From: an uncultured Lachnospiraceae bacterium | GTDB lineage: Bacteria; Bacillota; Clostridia; Lachnospirales; Lachnospiraceae | Assembly: GCA_910586555.1 (NCBI GenBank) | Contig: CAJUJY010000009.1 | Span: forward strand, 21,698-85,697 | DNA: 64,000 nucleotides | Reading direction: 5' to 3' | In this document: positions 34,966-43,518 of the stretch, piece by piece | Numbering within the stretch: position 1 is the first letter of the stretch | How the letters are laid out: every line of letters starts with the position of its first letter | The notes under the pieces: model-generated | What the model saw: the letters and a program-made list of their open reading frames with translations, nothing else | Told to the model about the DNA's origin: nothing | Database searches by the model: none | Translations under genes and position numbers: made by a program

Positions 34966-37248
34966 ATGAAAAAATTAGGCTTTCTGTGCCTTATGCTTTT
35001 ACTTTGTACTGGTTTTATATGGAATAAACAAGAAGCCAGTGCTGCTCCAAAGACAAAATTAAAACAGACTGAAAGTACCATTTTTGTTAATGAAAAGTAT
35101 ACTATACCATTAACTGGCAGGTTAAAAAAGGCAACTTATGTATTTACTTCCAATAAAACCAAAATTGCAAAAGTAAATTCCAAAGGTATAATTACTGGCA
35201 TTAACAATGGTACTGCATCAATAAAAATAAGGTATAAGTATAAAGGTGACTTTTATTCAGTTGGTACATTTAAAGTTACAATCCATAAATCCTCATTAAA
35301 TACAAAATATAAATCTCTAGATATGCTTACAGGGGATAAACTGGAACCAGCTTCTTACCTTGACGGGATAAACCCTAAAGCTTCATATATTATTACAAGC
35401 TCTGCATCTTCTGTAGCGAAGGGTGGGTCTAATGGTGTTATTATGGCTACTAAAGCAGGCAGGACCTCAATATCAATACATGAAGTTTATAATAACAGAA
35501 GCAGGACTATTGGTTCAATCGCATTATCTGTAACAGGTGCATCTTTTAAACATAATGAAATAAAGATGGCATATAATTCCAACATCAACTTTACAGATTT
35601 ACTTGATGATATGGACTCTGGTTCAAGGTACACATTTACATCTGGCAACACAAGCCTTGTAACTGCTTCAACTTCAAGGATTTCAACAACATCAAGGGGA
35701 AAAGGCATACAGACATGCCAGGTTACTGTTGATGAAACAATGTCCAATAAAACAAAACATACAATAGGTTCATTTACAGTTAATGTAACAGATGAAACAT
35801 TTATCTCTTTCCTTAATAAAGATGTTGTAATAGGATTTGGTGAGATAATTACTGTTGGCAACAGCGGCATTGTAATCCAGAATAAAGTTGCAGGGGCACA
35901 GTACAAACTTACACCTAGAGATGCAACTGTACTTAAAACAGAAGAAATTAAAAACAGGTCAACTAACCTTGAAGCAATAGGATATGGAATAACCCCTGTT
36001 ACTATTGAAGAGGTGCGTGGAAGCAAAACCAGGACATTGGAAGACACTGTAGATGTAACTGTCAGCCAGGCATACATTCTTAAAGATTTAGCTGACAACG
36101 GGCTTACACTATCAGTTGGCAATTCACAATTTAACAGATATCCATTTGAATGCAGGAATTTAAAAGCAGTTTATGATTATACATCTGCTGATTCAAAGAT
36201 ATGCAATGTAGGTTCTGCTGGCATGAATAAAGACCAGGATTATCTCGTAATAAATGCGAAAAAAGCTGGTACTACAGAAATATCAGTTTATGAAACAATG
36301 AACGCCACAAGGGCAAGAAAGAAAATAGGCTCATTTGATGTAGTTGTGCATGAAGCTGGTTATAATCCAAATTATACACCTGCACCAGGTACATCAGGTA
36401 CTCCAAGGCCAGGTACATCTTATACACCTGCACCAGGTACATCTTATACACCTGCACCTCCAAGGCCTACAAGCAATCCAGGAGGCCCTGATATAAGCTT
36501 AGAAGAGTTCCTTGATAACCCTGTTGCAAGCAATATTATAAGCAGTATAAGGCTTGAACATAATGGCAAGACTTATTATGGATATGCAAGTGATTCAGGA
36601 CTTGAATGTTTATTTGGTGATGATGATAACTTAAGCGATTATATTGATTATGGTACAGACTTTGATAATATAAGCCTTGATGAATTTACAATTACACTTG
36701 CAAATTCAGGTTATGAATTAATCAGTGTTGAATCATATGGCGGAACAGAATGGTCACTTGGAATACAGTTAAATGATGAAGATAATACAGTTGAAGAAGT
36801 CCCTGTATACCTTAATGCAGCAGAATTTAATACTAATTCAATCCTCTCAGATGTTACTGTAAAAGTTGGCGGTGCAACAAGACATATACCATCAAGCCCA
36901 TATCCGGCAACATCATCTCTGAATGAAGATGAAGATAACCAGTTTGAAGAGGACAATAAAGAATTTAAGGCATACTTTACACCAAGGGAATTTGCTAAAG
37001 CTGGTTCAGATGAATACTTTGACCTTCTATATCCTGATGCTGAAGACTATCCAGAAGACCCTAAGACGCTTTCTGATCTTACCAATGTAAGCTGTTCTTA
37101 TACAGAATCTGGAGGAAACACAGCAGTAAGAAGTATTTCACAGCCTGTAACAGATGATAATTACTACTGGACATTTGAAGTAGAATTTGAAGATGGCACA
37201 ACTGAAGAATTTTCTGTTTCAATCGAAGTAGATGATGAAGGTTATTAA
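34966..37248 (+). CDS. Secreted protein with repeated Ig-like (BIG2-type) domains and PT-rich linker
   Basis: A signal peptide (KKLGFLCLMLLLCTGFIW..., cleaved near ASA-APK at residue 27) is followed by about four beta-rich repeats (residues 30-480). Each contains BIG2-like motifs such as SNKTKIAKVNSKGIITGINN. A Pro/Thr/Gly linker (about 480-510) has near-perfect PAPGTSYT repeats. It is followed by an acidic C-terminal domain with many Asp/Glu. No LPXTG or membrane anchor is seen, so the protein is either released or non-covalently attached. A cell-surface structural or adhesive role is inferred. GGAGG precedes the start. Confidence 0.75.
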   Translation: MKKLGFLCLMLLLCTGFIWNKQEASAAPKTKLKQTESTIFVNEKYTIPLTGRLKKATYVFTSNKTKIAKVNSKGIITGINNGTASIKIRYKYKGDFYSVGTFKVTIHKSSLNTKYKSLDMLTGDKLEPASYLDGINPKASYIITSSASSVAKGGSNGVIMATKAGRTSISIHEVYNNRSRTIGSIALSVTGASFKHNEIKMAYNSNINFTDLLDDMDSGSRYTFTSGNTSLVTASTSRISTTSRGKGIQTCQVTVDETMSNKTKHTIGSFTVNVTDETFISFLNKDVVIGFGEIITVGNSGIVIQNKVAGAQYKLTPRDATVLKTEEIKNRSTNLEAIGYGITPVTIEEVRGSKTRTLEDTVDVTVSQAYILKDLADNGLTLSVGNSQFNRYPFECRNLKAVYDYTSADSKICNVGSAGMNKDQDYLVINAKKAGTTEISVYETMNATRARKKIGSFDVVVHEAGYNPNYTPAPGTSGTPRPGTSYTPAPGTSYTPAPPRPTSNPGGPDISLEEFLDNPVASNIISSIRLEHNGKTYYGYASDSGLECLFGDDDNLSDYIDYGTDFDNISLDEFTITLANSGYELISVESYGGTEWSLGIQLNDEDNTVEEVPVYLNAAEFNTNSILSDVTVKVGGATRHIPSSPYPATSSLNEDEDNQFEEDNKEFKAYFTPREFAKAGSDEYFDLLYPDAEDYPEDPKTLSDLTNVSCSYTESGGNTAVRSISQPVTDDNYYWTFEVEFEDGTTEEFSVSIEVDDEGY

Positions 37249-37265
37249 TTTTATGGAGAACCCAG

Positions 37266-37901
37266 ATGGACGATGTAAAAGGACATTTCATTGTTTTTGA
37301 AGGAATAGACGGAAGTGGTAAAACTACCCAGATAAACCTTCTTAAAAGGCGTATTGAAGAAAATAACTTTTTATGCCATATAACACAGGAACCGACTGGC
37401 AGGCCAGTTGGTTCCCTGTTAAGGGATTGTCTTGCTGGCAGGGTAAAAACAGATGAATTTACACTGGCTGCCCTGTTTGCAGCAGACAGGCTTGACCATA
37501 TACTAAATGATGATGACGGGCTTCTTAAACAATTAAAAGAAGGCATATCTGTTATATCTGACAGATATATCCTTTCTACATATGCTTACCAGAGTGTAAG
37601 AGTACCATTTAACTGGGTTATGGATTTAAATTCTATGGCAGCCAGGAAGCTTAAACCTGACTGCCATATATTTATAGATACCAAACCAGACACAGCACTC
37701 ATGCGCATATCAGAGGGACGTAAAGGCAAAGAACTTTTTGAAAATAAAAAACGCCTTACAGAAGTACGGGACAGGTACTTTGAACTGTTTAGGCTGTTAA
37801 AAGATACAGAAAACATAATTATAGTTGATGGCACAAAAAACATTCATGAAATTTCTGATATTATATGGGAAAATGTATCAAAATATTTTACAAGTGCATA
37901 G
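37266..37901 (+). CDS. tmk: Thymidylate kinase
   Basis: This enzyme phosphorylates dTMP to dTDP. The P-loop is GIDGSGKTT at 18-26, the DR(Y) motif is VISDRYILSTYAYQS (about 97-111), and the LID region RISEGRKGKELFE follows. At 211 residues it has normal length. It opens the tmk-yaaR-holB-ricT-trmN6-rsmI run conserved in Firmicutes. GGAGA lies 7 bases before the ATG. Confidence 0.97.
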   Translation: MDDVKGHFIVFEGIDGSGKTTQINLLKRRIEENNFLCHITQEPTGRPVGSLLRDCLAGRVKTDEFTLAALFAADRLDHILNDDDGLLKQLKEGISVISDRYILSTYAYQSVRVPFNWVMDLNSMAARKLKPDCHIFIDTKPDTALMRISEGRKGKELFENKKRLTEVRDRYFELFRLLKDTENIIIVDGTKNIHEISDIIWENVSKYFTSA

Positions 37902-37938
37902 ATTATGTACAGTACATAATCTATGTACAATACATAAT
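37901..37938. repeat. Palindromic GTAC repeats between tmk and yaaR
   Basis: gattatgtac (37901-37910) and gtacataatc (37912-37921) form a perfect 10-bp inverted repeat with a one-base centre. A third and fourth half-site, tatgtac and tacata, follow at 37923-37936. There is no T-run. The arrangement looks like an operator or a slipped duplication and sits immediately after the tmk stop. Confidence 0.6.
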
Positions 37939-37966
37939 ATATATATTTGGAAAGGAGATGCCTGAT

Positions 37967-38407
37967 TTGGATTTAAAAGTTACACCTATGCAGCTTTTGC
38001 AACAGACTGGACAAAAACCACAAGTAACTGCAAGTGATACTTCTTTCCGTTATACCCTTCTTAATACACTGGAAGAAAGTGAACTAAAAGCCGGCCTTGC
38101 AACCATGATGGAAGATATAACACAACAGGGATACAAACTTGGCAAACGCATGGACGTAAGAGATATGAAACTTTACCGTAAATTAATTAAAGAATTTATG
38201 AATGAAATAGCTGGACATTCACATAAATTCAGCCGTGAAAATTTCCTTGACAAAAAAGGCCGTCACAGAGTTTATGGCATTGTAAAACAAATAAATGAAA
38301 CATTAGATGAATTAGCAGCAGAACTTTTAAAAGATGAAAAAGACCATATTGCAATATTAAGTAAAATTGATGAAATAAGAGGGCTGCTTCTTGATATTTT
38401 CACATAA
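37967..38407 (+). CDS. yaaR: YaaR family protein (DUF327)
   Basis: This 146-residue helical protein has the same length as B. subtilis YaaR. The conserved core runs from MEDITQQGYKLGKRMDVRDM into YRKLIKEFMNEI and ends in LSKIDEIRGLLLDI. The TTG start at 37967 has AAAGGAG 9 bases upstream; the in-frame ATG at 37958 abuts that site, which makes it unlikely. Its place between tmk and holB is typical. The molecular function is unknown. Confidence 0.85.
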   Translation: MDLKVTPMQLLQQTGQKPQVTASDTSFRYTLLNTLEESELKAGLATMMEDITQQGYKLGKRMDVRDMKLYRKLIKEFMNEIAGHSHKFSRENFLDKKGRHRVYGIVKQINETLDELAAELLKDEKDHIAILSKIDEIRGLLLDIFT

Positions 38408-38450
38408 TTAATGCAAAAACAGACAGTATAGTACTAAAGGGGGGATTATA

Positions 38451-39440
38451 ATGGCCAATTTTAAAGATATTATAGGACAGCAGCAAGTAAAAAAACATTT
38501 GCAAAATGCAATAAAACAGAATAATATATCACATGCTTATATTATATATGGTGAAAAAGGTTCTGGCAAAAAAACCATAACTGATGCAACCGTACAGACA
38601 ATCCAATGTAAAAACAGGGATGGCGGGATGGATGCCTGCGAAATTTGTAAATCATGTATGCAGGCAAAATCACATAACCACCCTGATATAAAGTATATAA
38701 CACATGAAAAAGCCAGTATAAGCGTTGATGATATACGTGAACAGCTTAATAATGATATATCTATTAAACCATATAGCAGTGAATACAAAATATATATAAT
38801 ACCTGATGCTAACAAAATGACAGAACAGGCACAGAATGCTTTACTCAAAACTATTGAAGAACCTCCTGCATATGCAGTAATAATTCTTATTACTGATAAT
38901 ATAGCAGGACTTCTTCCTACAATACAGTCAAGATGTGTTACACTTAATTTAAAACCTCTTAATAACAACGAAATTGCAGGATATCTTACAACACATTTAA
39001 AACTTGAACCTGAACGTGCCCAGATTGCGGCAGGTTTTTGCCAGGGAAATATGGGTAAAGCAATCCGTTTCGCATCGTCTGAAGATTTCCAGGAAATGAA
39101 AGAAGAAGTACTTTCACTGTTAAAATCATTAGATACAATGGATATACCAGAAATTACCAGTACAATAAAGAACTTTTCACAGAACAAAAATAATATAAAT
39201 GATTATCTTGATTTAATGCTTCTGTGGTACAGGGATGTACTTATGTTTAAAGTAACAAAAGATACAAATATTCTTTTATACCAGGGAGAATATAAAGCAA
39301 TATCAAAACAGGCAAGCACACGTGGATACGAAGATATTGAAAAAATAATAAAAGCTATTGATAAAGCTAAAAAACGCCTTGATGCAAATGTCAACTTTGA
39401 AGTTGTCCTTGAATTAATGGTATTAACTTTAAAAGACTAA
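38451..39440 (+). CDS. holB: DNA polymerase III delta' subunit
   Basis: HolB is part of the clamp loader. The AAA+ domain has a P-loop-like GEKGSGKKT (34-42), the four-Cys zinc module around MDACEICKSCMQ (about 63-74), NALLKTIEEPP and the SRC motif (TIQSRCVTL, about 161-169) that acts in trans on neighbouring subunits. A C-terminal collar domain follows. The ATG is preceded by GGGGGAT. It is in the conserved yaaR-holB-ricT order. Confidence 0.95.
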   Translation: MANFKDIIGQQQVKKHLQNAIKQNNISHAYIIYGEKGSGKKTITDATVQTIQCKNRDGGMDACEICKSCMQAKSHNHPDIKYITHEKASISVDDIREQLNNDISIKPYSSEYKIYIIPDANKMTEQAQNALLKTIEEPPAYAVIILITDNIAGLLPTIQSRCVTLNLKPLNNNEIAGYLTTHLKLEPERAQIAAGFCQGNMGKAIRFASSEDFQEMKEEVLSLLKSLDTMDIPEITSTIKNFSQNKNNINDYLDLMLLWYRDVLMFKVTKDTNILLYQGEYKAISKQASTRGYEDIEKIIKAIDKAKKRLDANVNFEVVLELMVLTLKD

Positions 39441-39459
39441 ATAGTAAATGGAGAAAAAT

Positions 39460-40665
39460 ATGATACTAATAATAGGCGTCAGATTCCGCAAATCTGGCAA
39501 AGTATATTACTTTGACCCTGCCGGGCTTTCTATAAATAAAGGAAACCATGTTATAGTTGAAACTGCACGTGGAATTGAATATGGTACTGTTGTACTAGGC
39601 CCACGCAATATTGATGATGAAAAAGTAATACAGCCTTTAAAACCTGTAATACGCATTGCCACTATTGAAGATGACAATATAAATATAGAAAATATAGAAA
39701 AAGAAAAAGAAGCCTTTGGGATATGTCTTGAAAAAATACAAAAACATGGGCTTAAAATGAAACTTATAGATTCTGAATATACATTTGATAAAAACAAGCT
39801 GTTATTTTATTTTACAGCAGACGGGCGTATTGATTTCCGTGATCTTGTAAAAGATCTTGCATCAATATTCCGTACCCGTATAGAATTAAGGCAGATAGGG
39901 GTAAGGGACGAAACAAAACTTATGGGCGGAATAGGTATATGTGGAAGGCCCTTATGCTGCCACACATATCTTGCAGACTTTGCACCTGTATCTATAAAAA
40001 TGGCAAAAGAACAGAACCTGTCACTTAACCCGGCTAAAATTTCAGGTGTATGCAGCAGGCTTATGTGCTGCCTTAAAAATGAAGAAGAAGCTTATGAATA
40101 TTTAAACAGTACACTTCCACATATTAATGATACAGTAAAAACTATTGACGGATATGAAGGAACTGTACACAGCATAAGTGTATTAAAACAAAAAGCAAAA
40201 ATACTTATAACAAAAGACAATGAAAAGGAGCTGCGTGAATACCATGCCAGTGAACTTACATTTGAAAAAAGAAATAATAATCCAGATATAAATAATGTTA
40301 CATTTTCACTTCCAGATGAAGAACTTGATGAAAATGCACTTAAAGAACTTGAAGAAATGGAACAGAATGATTTAGAAGAACTTGCAGGTGCACAGCAGGA
40401 CGAAGAAGGACATATACAAAATGGACAGCCTTTTAACCAGCCAAAAAAATACCCCAGAAAACCATATAACAAACAAAACCATGTAAACCATAATAATACA
40501 AACCATAAGAAAAATTACAATCCAGGGCACAAGGAATACTATACAGGCTACAATAGCAAACCATATAAACACACACAAGAACCAAACAAGAAAAACAGCC
40601 ATTATAATAATAACAGGAACTATACCAGACCAGATTATAACAGCTACCATAATGAACAAAATTAA
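39460..40665 (+). CDS. ricT: RicT/YaaT PSP1-domain protein with Asn/His/Lys-rich tail
   Basis: RicT works with RicA and RicF in the Y-complex that controls RNase Y maturation of mRNAs and competence/sporulation in B. subtilis. The PSP1 domain contains the Cys motifs GICGRPLCCHTYL and GVCSRLMCCLKNEEEAY, which hold Fe-S clusters. The start at 39460 has GGAG 6-7 bases upstream. The last 90 or so residues are acidic (EELDENALKELEEME), then very rich in Asn, His, Lys and Tyr, well beyond the usual C-terminus. That tail is probably disordered. Confidence 0.93.
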   Translation: MILIIGVRFRKSGKVYYFDPAGLSINKGNHVIVETARGIEYGTVVLGPRNIDDEKVIQPLKPVIRIATIEDDNINIENIEKEKEAFGICLEKIQKHGLKMKLIDSEYTFDKNKLLFYFTADGRIDFRDLVKDLASIFRTRIELRQIGVRDETKLMGGIGICGRPLCCHTYLADFAPVSIKMAKEQNLSLNPAKISGVCSRLMCCLKNEEEAYEYLNSTLPHINDTVKTIDGYEGTVHSISVLKQKAKILITKDNEKELREYHASELTFEKRNNNPDINNVTFSLPDEELDENALKELEEMEQNDLEELAGAQQDEEGHIQNGQPFNQPKKYPRKPYNKQNHVNHNNTNHKKNYNPGHKEYYTGYNSKPYKHTQEPNKKNSHYNNNRNYTRPDYNSYHNEQN

Positions 40666-40698
40666 TTTTATGCGCCATAAACGGCATGGGAGATTAAT

Positions 40699-41451
40699 AT
40701 GTCTTTGGAAACATCCTTTTTACAGCCCGGTGAACGGTTAGATGATTTACAAATAAATAATTATAAAATAATACAAAATCCACAGAAATTTTGTTTTGGA
40801 ATGGATTCAGTTTTATTATCCGCCTTTGCAATGGTGCACAAGGGCGGTAATGTTTTAGATCTTGGTACAGGTACTGGAGTACTGCCAATACTGCTCTCTG
40901 CCAAAACCGGGGCAAGCCACTTTGATGCCCTTGAAATACAACAGGAAAGTGTATGCATGGCTAGAAGAAGTGTTGCATTAAACAAACTTGAAGATAAAAT
41001 AAACATAACCTGTGGTGATATATGCAAAGCCTCAGAAATATTTGGCAAAGACAGGTTTGATGCAGTTGTTACAAACCCTCCATATATAAATAATAACCAT
41101 GGGCTTAAAAACCCAGGGCTTCCAAAAGCAATCGCAAGACATGAAATATTTTGTACACTTGAAGATGTTATAAGGGAAAGTTCACTTGTATTAAAAGAAA
41201 ATGGAAAGCTATATATGGTACACAGGCCATTCCGCCTTGCAGAAATATTTAACACATTACATAAATACAGACTTGAACCAAAAAGGATGTGCCTTGTCTA
41301 TCCTTTTATAGATAAAGAGCCCAACATGGTACTTATAGAAGCAGCTAAAAATGGCAATCCTATGGTTAAAATAGACCCTCCTGTTATAGTCTATGATTCC
41401 CCTGGAAAATATACAAAAAGGATTTTGGAAATATATGGCCCGGATATATAA
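40699..41451 (+). CDS. TrmN6-type tRNA/DNA adenine N6-methyltransferase (YabB)
   Basis: This Rossmann-fold SAM methyltransferase has motif I DLGTGTGVLPILL (about 54-66), motif II ALEIQQESVCMAR and the catalytic NPPY (VVTNPPYINNN, about 127). Family members modify A37 of tRNA1Val. The gene follows ricT, as in B. subtilis yaaT-(yabA)-yabB; yabA is missing here. At 250 residues it matches the family. Confidence 0.9.
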   Translation: MSLETSFLQPGERLDDLQINNYKIIQNPQKFCFGMDSVLLSAFAMVHKGGNVLDLGTGTGVLPILLSAKTGASHFDALEIQQESVCMARRSVALNKLEDKINITCGDICKASEIFGKDRFDAVVTNPPYINNNHGLKNPGLPKAIARHEIFCTLEDVIRESSLVLKENGKLYMVHRPFRLAEIFNTLHKYRLEPKRMCLVYPFIDKEPNMVLIEAAKNGNPMVKIDPPVIVYDSPGKYTKRILEIYGPDI

Positions 41452-41544
41452 AACTTTATACTAGCCAGAATATATATGCATTGTCTGTAAGCAGGCATTT
41501 GCTATTTACTTAATCAGGTAAAAACAGAAAGGTATGGTTAAATT

Positions 41545-42387
41545 ATGCCAGGTATACTATATTTATGTGCTACACCTATTGGAAACCTTGAAGATATAAC
41601 ATTACGTGTACTGCGCACTTTAAAAGAAGCAGATATTATTGCAGCAGAAGATACAAGAAATACAATAAAACTGCTTAACCATTTTAATATAAAAACCCCT
41701 ATGACAAGCTACCATGAACATAATAAATATGATAAAGCAAAATACCTTGTTGGCAAACTTTTAGAAGGAACAAATATAGCCCTTGTAACAGATGCAGGCA
41801 CACCTGGAATTTCCGACCCAGGAGAAGAAATAGTTAAAGAGGCATACAAGGCCGGAATAAAAGTTACATCACTTCCAGGTGCATGTGCATGTATAACAGC
41901 ACTTACTTTATCAGGGCTTAAAACAAGGCGTTTTGCCTTTGAATCATTCCTGCCATCTGATAAAAAAGAACGCAAAGCAATAATAAATTCCTTTAAAGAA
42001 GAAACACGTACAATAATAATATATGAAGCCCCACATCATTTAAAAAATACTCTTTCTGAACTTTATGAAGCACTTTCTGACCGTAAAATTACTATTTGCC
42101 GTGAGCTGACTAAACTACATGAAACAGTACAGCTTTACACACTTTCATCAGCTATAAGATATTATATGTCAAACCAGCCAAAAGGTGAATATGTGCTTAT
42201 AATTGAAGGCTGTACCATAAAAGAAATTGAAACAAAAAAGCAAGAAGAATGGACACAAATTGATATTCCAGGACATATGGATATCTATCTGTCTAAAGGC
42301 ATGCCTAAAAAAGAAGCCATGAAAAGGGTTGCTTCTGACAGGGGAATATCAAAACGTGAAGTATATAACAGCCTTTTGAAAAAATAA
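41545..42387 (+). CDS. rsmI: 16S rRNA (cytidine1402-2'-O)-methyltransferase
   Basis: RsmI methylates the ribose of C1402 in the ribosomal P-site. The tetrapyrrole-methylase fold begins GILYLCATPIGNLEDITLRV. It continues with AAEDTRNT, VTDAGTPGISDPGEE, SLPGACACITALTLSG and the conserved YEAPHHL. It ends at the helical C-terminus KKEAMKRVASDRGISKREVY. At 280 residues it has normal length. It is the last member of the tmk-run operon. Confidence 0.97.
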   Translation: MPGILYLCATPIGNLEDITLRVLRTLKEADIIAAEDTRNTIKLLNHFNIKTPMTSYHEHNKYDKAKYLVGKLLEGTNIALVTDAGTPGISDPGEEIVKEAYKAGIKVTSLPGACACITALTLSGLKTRRFAFESFLPSDKKERKAIINSFKEETRTIIIYEAPHHLKNTLSELYEALSDRKITICRELTKLHETVQLYTLSSAIRYYMSNQPKGEYVLIIEGCTIKEIETKKQEEWTQIDIPGHMDIYLSKGMPKKEAMKRVASDRGISKREVYNSLLKK

Positions 42388-42467
42388 AACAAAAAAGCAT
42401 AATTACTGTAAAACTGGCAATAATTACTGGCAAACAGGTATTACATATTTTAGGAGGATTGCCAGTT

Positions 42468-42911
42468 ATGGAACTTTACAGAAAACATTTTATTAAAAAA
42501 GGCCTTGGAATATCTTTATGTATTTTATGCTGGACATCTTTTGCAATCCAGTTTATATACAGCTTAAATGTAAATAACAATAAAATGGTTAATGCATTTT
42601 TAGAAACTTCTAATATAAAAACAATAAATATAAACAAAAACACTAAAGAAATTATAACACCACAAGTCTTAAAAAACCAGAAACAAGCATTAAATATTAT
42701 AACAGGATTTCTAAAAAAACATGATAAAAATACCTGCCTGGTTTTTGCAAATAATGCAGGAAACTATTATGATTATTATTTCTACAGCCCGCTGCTAGAT
42801 AAAAACTACAATATAACACCATTATCCCAAGGCTTTAATATCCATATAGCAGTTACTAATGCACCCATCCATATTTATATAGGAATACCCTATATAGATT
42901 ATGATTTCTGA
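42468..42911 (+). CDS. Unrecognised exported or membrane-anchored protein
   Basis: The start MELYRKHFIKKGLGISLCIL is chosen because AGGAGG lies 10 bases upstream; a TTG nine bases earlier is too close. One hydrophobic N-terminal segment (about 13-32) could be a signal anchor. A domain of about 110 residues that is rich in Asn, Ile and Tyr follows. No known family is recognised. It follows rsmI with an 80-bp gap. The codon choice resembles the AT-rich accessory genes downstream. Confidence 0.55.
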   Translation: MELYRKHFIKKGLGISLCILCWTSFAIQFIYSLNVNNNKMVNAFLETSNIKTININKNTKEIITPQVLKNQKQALNIITGFLKKHDKNTCLVFANNAGNYYDYYFYSPLLDKNYNITPLSQGFNIHIAVTNAPIHIYIGIPYIDYDF

Positions 42912-42944
42912 CTTTATATTTTTAACACTATTAGCATATTGCTG

Positions 42945-43316
42945 TTATTTTAAAAACATTCTGTCTTTATGGCACATTCTCCTGTTTCTTCTATATCCCA
43001 TTTCATTACAAAGCATAACTTGTACAAGGGCTGCAAACCATTTTCTGCTCTCTTTTGTACAGCAGTTGCCGTATTTTTCTTTAGTGCACATTTCTTTAAC
43101 AATCTTTTCAACTGTAACTTTATCAGGACATTCATCAAACATTATACTTCCGTCATATTCCATTTTATCGCAAATTTCTTCAATTTCCCTCTGGATATCT
43201 TTAATTTCTGGTGGATATAAATATTTATTATCAAGAATTTTTTCTTCTTTCCTTACTTCTGTTAATTCTAATGGAAATGTCATCATATTACCTTTGGTAT
43301 ATTTATTGTATTCCAT
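42945..43316 (-). CDS. Conserved-looking small charged protein, unknown function
   Basis: This 123-residue soluble protein starts MEYNKYTKGNMMTF at 43316, with GAGGT 7 bases upstream. The composition is charged and balanced, unlike the very hydrophobic overlapping plus-strand frame. That contrast supports the minus strand. A core YPPEIKDIQREIEEICDKME precedes a Cys-containing C-terminal half (ECPDK, EMCTKEKYGNCCTKE), which hints at a metal or disulfide site. It is convergent with the preceding gene. No family is assigned. Confidence 0.6.
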   Translation of the reverse strand: MEYNKYTKGNMMTFPLELTEVRKEEKILDNKYLYPPEIKDIQREIEEICDKMEYDGSIMFDECPDKVTVEKIVKEMCTKEKYGNCCTKESRKWFAALVQVMLCNEMGYRRNRRMCHKDRMFLK

Positions 43317-43452
43317 AATTAACCTCATTTCTGCATATTTAAATATTATTTTGCACTTACTTATAGCAAATTTATATTATTATATTCAGGCTGCTTAAAA
43401 AAGTTCCAGAAATTTCAAAAACATTAAATATTTTTCATATATATTAAAATGG

Positions 43453-43481
43453 TTGTTTTTTTTAATTAAAAACATTATACT
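43453..43481 (+). promoter_or_regulatory. Probable promoter of the C39-like exported protein gene
   Basis: TTGTTT (43453-43458) and TATACT (43476-43481) are separated by 17 bases, with an A/T-tract spacer. They lie about 38 bases before the GTG start at 43519. Confidence 0.5.
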
Positions 43482-43518
43482 ATACATATTATACAAACTA
43501 GTAATATGGAGGATTAAA

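Noticed and set aside
36380..36470. A CRISPR-like repeat
   Set aside because: The repeats are in-frame codons for PAPGTSYT in a secreted protein, with no spacers and no cas genes.
42901..43398. 165-codon plus-strand hydrophobic frame
   Set aside because: It lies opposite the charged minus-strand protein at 42945-43316, has shadow-like Phe/Ile/Leu/Ser composition and no ribosome site.
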